Notes under the pieces: generated by a model
Told to the model about the DNA's origin: nothing
Database searches by the model: none
Seen by the model: only the letters and a program-made list of their open reading frames with translations
Source of the DNA: Tubulanus polymorphus
Lineage: Eukaryota > Nemertea > Palaeonemertea > Tubulaniformes > Tubulanidae
NCBI RefSeq assembly: GCF_964204645.1
Contig: NC_134035.1
Span: 4,960,501 to 5,024,500 of the forward strand
Length of the DNA: 64,000 bases
Direction of reading: 5' to 3'
Program-made: the position numbers and the translations under genes
Shown: piece by piece, positions 60,083 through 64,000 of the stretch
Layout of the letters: each line of letters opens with the position of its first letter
Numbering within the stretch: the stretch's first letter is position 1

Positions 60083-61398
60083 CCTGATACAGTGGAACCT
60101 CGTCACATCGAACTTCAGGAGACCAGAAAATCTGTTAGTTATAACTGATACAGAGGAACCTCGTTACAACGAACTTCAGGAGACCAGAAAATCTGTTAGT
60201 TATAACTGATACAGAGGAACCTCGTTACAACGAACTTCAGGAGACCAGAAAATCTGTTAGTTATAACTGATACAGAGGAACCTCGTTACAGCGAACTTCA
60301 GGAGACCAGAAAATCTGTTAGTTATAACTGATACAGAGGAACCTCGTTACAACGAAGTTCAGGGGACCAGAAAATCTGTTAGTTATAACTGATACAGAGG
60401 AACCTCGTTACAACGAACTTCAGGAGACCAGAAAATCTGTTAGTTATAACTGATACAGAGGAACCTCGTTACAACGAACTTTGGGAGACCACAAAATCTG
60501 TTCGTTATAACTAATACAGCGGAACCTCGTTACAACGAACTTCGGGAGACCAGAAAATCTGTTCGTTATAACTGATGCAGCGGAACCTCGTTACAACGAA
60601 CTTCGGGAGACCAGAAAATCTGTTCGTTATAACTAATACAGCGGAACCTCGTTACAACGAACTTCGGGAGACCAGAAAATCTGTTCGTTATAATTGATGC
60701 AGCGGAACCTCGTTACAACGAACTTCGGGAGACCAGAAAATCTGTTCATTATAACTGATGCAGCGGAACCTCGTTACAACGAACTTCGGGAGACCAGAAA
60801 ATCTGTTCGTTATAACTGATGCAGCGGAACCTCGTTGACCAGAAAATCTGTTCGTTATAACTGATGCAGCGGAACCTCGTTACAACGTACTTCGGGAGAC
60901 CAGAAAATCTGTTCGTTATAACTGATGCAGCGGAACCTCGTTACAACGTACTTCGGGAGACCAGAAAATCTGTTCGTTATAACTGATGCAGCGGAACCTC
61001 GTTACAACGAACTTCGGGAGACCAGAAAATCTGTTCGTTATAACTGATGCAGCGGAACCTCGTTACAACGAACTTCGGGAGACCAGAAAATCTGTTCGTT
61101 ATAACTGATGCAGCGGAACCTCGTTACAACGAACTTCGGGAGACCAGAAAATCTGTTCGTTATAACTGATACAGCGGAACCTCGTTACAACGAACTTCGG
61201 GAGACCAAAAAATCTGTTCGTTATAACTGATACAGAGGAACTCATTAAAACGAACTTCAAGAGACCAGAAAATCTGTTCGTTATAACTGATGCAGCGGAA
61301 CCTCGTTACAACAAACTTCAGATCAGAAAACCTGTTCGTTATAACTGATACAGTGCAACCTCGTTACAACGAACTTTATGAGATCAGAAAATCTGTTC
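60083..61398. repeat. 61-bp satellite array, about 21 units
   Basis: Head-to-tail units of 61 bp containing cagaaaatctgtt, gttataactgat and aacctcgttacaacgaac. The first six or so units form one subtype (agttataac, acagagg, ttcagg), and later units another (cgttataac, gcagcgg, ttcggg). One unit near 60834 is shortened. Each unit of the second subtype contains gttcgttataac and gttacaacgaac, which can pair as a 12-bp hairpin with one mismatch. Single diverged units lie at about 26965-27015 and 32700-32760 in the mu-crystallin copies. Confidence 0.92.
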
Positions 61399-61985
61399 TG
61401 CGGTTTAGACCGTTCCTGATGCACATTAGCCAATGAATGCTATAAACAGATGATCAAAAGATATAGAAATCAAAATCGCCAAACTACACCAAAAATTAAA
61501 AAAACATTTTCTTCACATTTCAATTTGACATTTATTCAAAACGTCCACAAAAGCATTGATAATAATGATAATAATAATTATAATAACATATAAATTGTAT
61601 ATTAGTTACTCAGTACATTCTTAATATCAACAAAGTATCAAATGGTAAATCATAATATATATTATACAGCGGCTAGAGAATCTATATCTTCTAATATGTA
61701 GCGAGGAGAGTTAGACGGGAGGGGCGGACCCACAGGGGAAGTTAATAGTGGTATATATAAAAATAATTCGAAATAAAACACGAAAATCTGACCCAGACAA
61801 TGAATGAAAAAGACACGACAAAAAACTCCAACATCGAAAATTGATGAAATAAATAAATTAATTAATGTACAATGATGTGATTCGCTAGGTTAGGTCCAGG
61901 GTTTTTATAGACACGACCAATGATAACGACTCCTTGCTTCAACACTTCAGGGTCCTTACAGATCAGTCATTCCTCCTATAGATCC

Positions 61986-62128
61986 AGGGGCCGGTTGCAT
62001 AGTCATGACTTAGATTTAAGACCAGTTTAAGACCAACTTAGTTCTATAGCCAATCTAACAACTTAAGACCAGTCTTAAGATTTAAGACCACTTTTGGACT
62101 TAAGTCACGACTGTGCAACTGGCCCCTC
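61986..62128. mobile_element. Short palindromic MITE
   Basis: The ends read caggggccggttgcatagtc and the inverted gactgtgcaactggcccctc, and internal taagacc units occur in both orientations over 143 bp. Elements of this look are widespread in animal genomes. Confidence 0.75.
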
Positions 62129-62468
62129 GATACAATCCTGGATGTAAGGAGTTCTAGAGGAGAACATTTCAAATCTTGAGGAGTGTCTGCATCACTTTTA
62201 TGTCCCAATCAGTCGGTACTGTTTATATTGGTAAACCATCAATTCTGTGGTTATATAAGCAAATTGTTCTACACTTTTCGCTACCTAAACCTGGTTTCTA
62301 GTTAGGTAACTGCTGAATTGGGTAAAAATAAATCGTACCAACTGTATCGATTAATGGGTAGTCTAACAACTATAAACTAGACTAAAGTTTCTAATTGCCT
62401 ATTTCTCAAAATTGAAGGAGTTTTATCAAATGGGCATTTTGTTCAGAATAAAGGAGTTTCAAGCACCT

Positions 62469-63083
62469 TTAAAGGGCACATGCCATCTAGATAGAATATT
62501 GTGTTAAAGTTATTATCAAATGCGATATATTCACAAATATCAAATATGCTACCGGTTCGAAGTTGATTTTAGCCATTACTGAGAAATATGACTTTTAAAT
62601 CATCATGTGCTCACTGTAATTGTCTACGGTATATTAGCAGGTGCGCGCGTTTCTGACGTCATCTCTGACAAACGCTCGCCGTTTCCAGTCATTTCACTTG
62701 ACATTTCATAAGGTTTTTATCACTATGGGAGTGTTTTTGAATTCATAACCGTTGTATACTGTTGCTACTGTTGTACTTATGATAAACGTATATAATTAAG
62801 TAGCGCTGTCGGTCTGCCAATACAGCGAACGAATGATCTTGATTCTATCGATTATATGCATAGGCTAAGCGTACTAAGCGCGCACACGATATTGTGTTGA
62901 TAGTCAACTACATGAATGTGTTGTGAACTACATGAATGAAGTGTAAGATAAACGAATTGTTAATTTACAGCTAATTAAAGACACTTTTTTATCAGTCACA
63001 TCTCAGGTTGTTATGTATATACTAAAGATTCACCTGGTTAAGAAATCAAGAAAGTGCAATTTTGATGGCATATGCCCTTTTAA
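62469..63083. mobile_element. MITE flanked by TTAA
   Basis: TTAA followed by agggcacatgccatc at the left, and gatggcatatgccctt followed by TTAA at the right, bound about 610 bp. The TTAA target and short inverted ends fit a piggyBac-like non-autonomous element. A tgacgtca octamer-like site (ctgacgtcatc, about 62654) lies inside. Confidence 0.65.
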
Positions 63084-63915
63084 AAGCATTTTCCGTATTG
63101 AAGGTGTTTTCGAGGAATCGAGTTGTAGTGGGGACCCTGTCAATATTTTTTCATATAAAATCAACATAGAACGCGCATAAAATCACACAGGAGGAAGAGA
63201 ATTTCCAAAATCAATCTTGTAAGATCCAGAGGCTAGTTTCACACAAAGTACGTGAGACCCAAGATATAGAGTGAGGCTCGAGCTAATTTTGATTCTTTAC
63301 CGAATCGAACCATACAAGTCTAATAATACGAGTTCATTTCAAAGCCCGAATTGAATTCTCCTATTTCGGGACGGTTCGTCGTTGTAATGAAAGTTTGTAA
63401 ACGGCATAAATTAAAATATAATTTTTGATCGCGGATATCATGATACAAACGAATAAAATCCTATCATCAATAGATTCAACTATAATACAATACATGAGGA
63501 CAATAGCCAACCAGGCAGTTACCTTAACTAATTCCTTTTGCCTAAATAACTGAGCCAAACCGCTGAGCCCTCAGCAAGTTTATCAGACTTGTGAAATTAA
63601 ACCTCAAAGGCTGAACTGGGTCGGCACCTGAGTGGCTATTTCCTACGGGCTTTTCTCCTCGAATAGTTTGACGCGAACTATTTGCACCAGAATGAGAACT
63701 ATCAAAGCCGATTATATTAGATGGTTCAGTTCTACAATCATCAGGTAAGTTTAATGTGCTTAACTAATTCATTTTCAATGATTGAACTAAACACAGTCTT
63801 CTTCACCGACAATTAGGTAGTTATCAATACAGAGTAGAGAGGCAGGCACAAATATAGGTTATACACCGTTTGAATACGTATAATTGATGTTTCTATCGGC
63901 GTGTGCTCATACTAG

Positions 63916-64000
63916 GTGGTATCCGTCCTTCATCGAGTTCGATTCCATCGACTCCAGTCGGTATACTTTCGACCAGTCGGTGCTGGACGGTCGACACAAT
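63916..64000. other. Possible partial exon at the window edge
   Basis: After a possible acceptor (ctag at 63912-63915), the plus strand reads WYPSFIEFDSIDSS and on to the edge without a stop. The minus strand is also open (VESIPTGVDGIELDEG, stop near 63893). Base composition is more coding-like than the neighbouring DNA. The strand and product cannot be decided from 85 nt. Confidence 0.3.

Larger units (their letters stand above)
61399..64000. other. Right-end intergenic region
   Basis: Apart from two MITEs and a possible edge exon, no feature is supported. A minus-strand AATAAA near 61531 and low-complexity aataat sequence could be the 3' end of a transcript from the right, but no exon was linked to it. 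Confidence 0.4.

Noticed and set aside
60083-61398. CRISPR-like array of regular repeats
   Set aside because: The 61-bp units are contiguous with no variable spacers, there are no cas genes, and the DNA is clearly eukaryotic. It is a satellite.
63361-63558. Hydrophobic minus-strand frame of 65 codons
   Set aside because: It has no recognisable domain, no neighbouring exons in phase and AT-driven composition. I could not support it as a gene.

Overview
The window is nuclear DNA of a eukaryote: AT-rich, with GT-AG introns, poly(A)-type signals, MITEs, a LINE relic and a satellite. The identifiable genes (ARL6, mu-crystallin, trypsin-like protease, KIAA1549-like protein, secreted immunoglobulin-superfamily proteins) point to a bilaterian animal. 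An invertebrate, perhaps a lophotrochozoan, is my inference; nothing in the sequence fixes the species. All exon models were made by eye from splice sites, reading phase and comparison between copies.

Layout. 1-2.7 kb: an ARL6 (BBS3) small GTPase on +, with its whole CDS in one exon. 2.9-23.1 kb: a tandem array on - of one gene family of four coding exons (signal peptide; N-terminal domain; large middle exon; C-terminal Ig exon). Copies 1, 2 and 4 are open from ATG to stop. Copies 3 and 5 are broken by frameshifts or a stop. Two further fragments are leftovers of deleted copies. I do not recognise the family; it is the best candidate here for an undescribed, fast-evolving secreted system.

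23.5-34.1 kb: a direct duplication of about 6 kb and 4 kb. Each half carries a mu-crystallin/ketimine reductase gene followed by a small secreted cysteine-rich protein gene, both on +. The first mu-crystallin is complete (8 exons, 326 aa, with a GC-AG first intron). The second carries at least five independent lesions. The first cysteine-rich gene has a frame break, and the second is cut to its signal peptide.

34.2-54.8 kb: one gene on -, modelled with 15 exons and 4,549 aa in continuous phase. It has a long N-terminal signal segment, an 11.66-kb exon of about one hundred Ser/Thr-rich repeats of about 31 aa, a juxtamembrane domain with furin-like sites, one transmembrane helix and a cytoplasmic tail of about 460 aa. 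It resembles the KIAA1549 (UPF0606/DUF3827) family. Its introns hold several fold-back elements and two direct copies of a 0.5-kb repeat that flank the giant exon.

55-64 kb: MITEs, then a complete six-exon trypsin-like serine protease on - (57.5-59.8 kb), a 61-bp satellite array (60.1-61.4 kb), more MITEs, and a possible partial exon at the right edge. The three intact Ig-family genes, the protease and the cysteine-rich protein are all predicted to be secreted, but nothing in the sequence shows that they work together.
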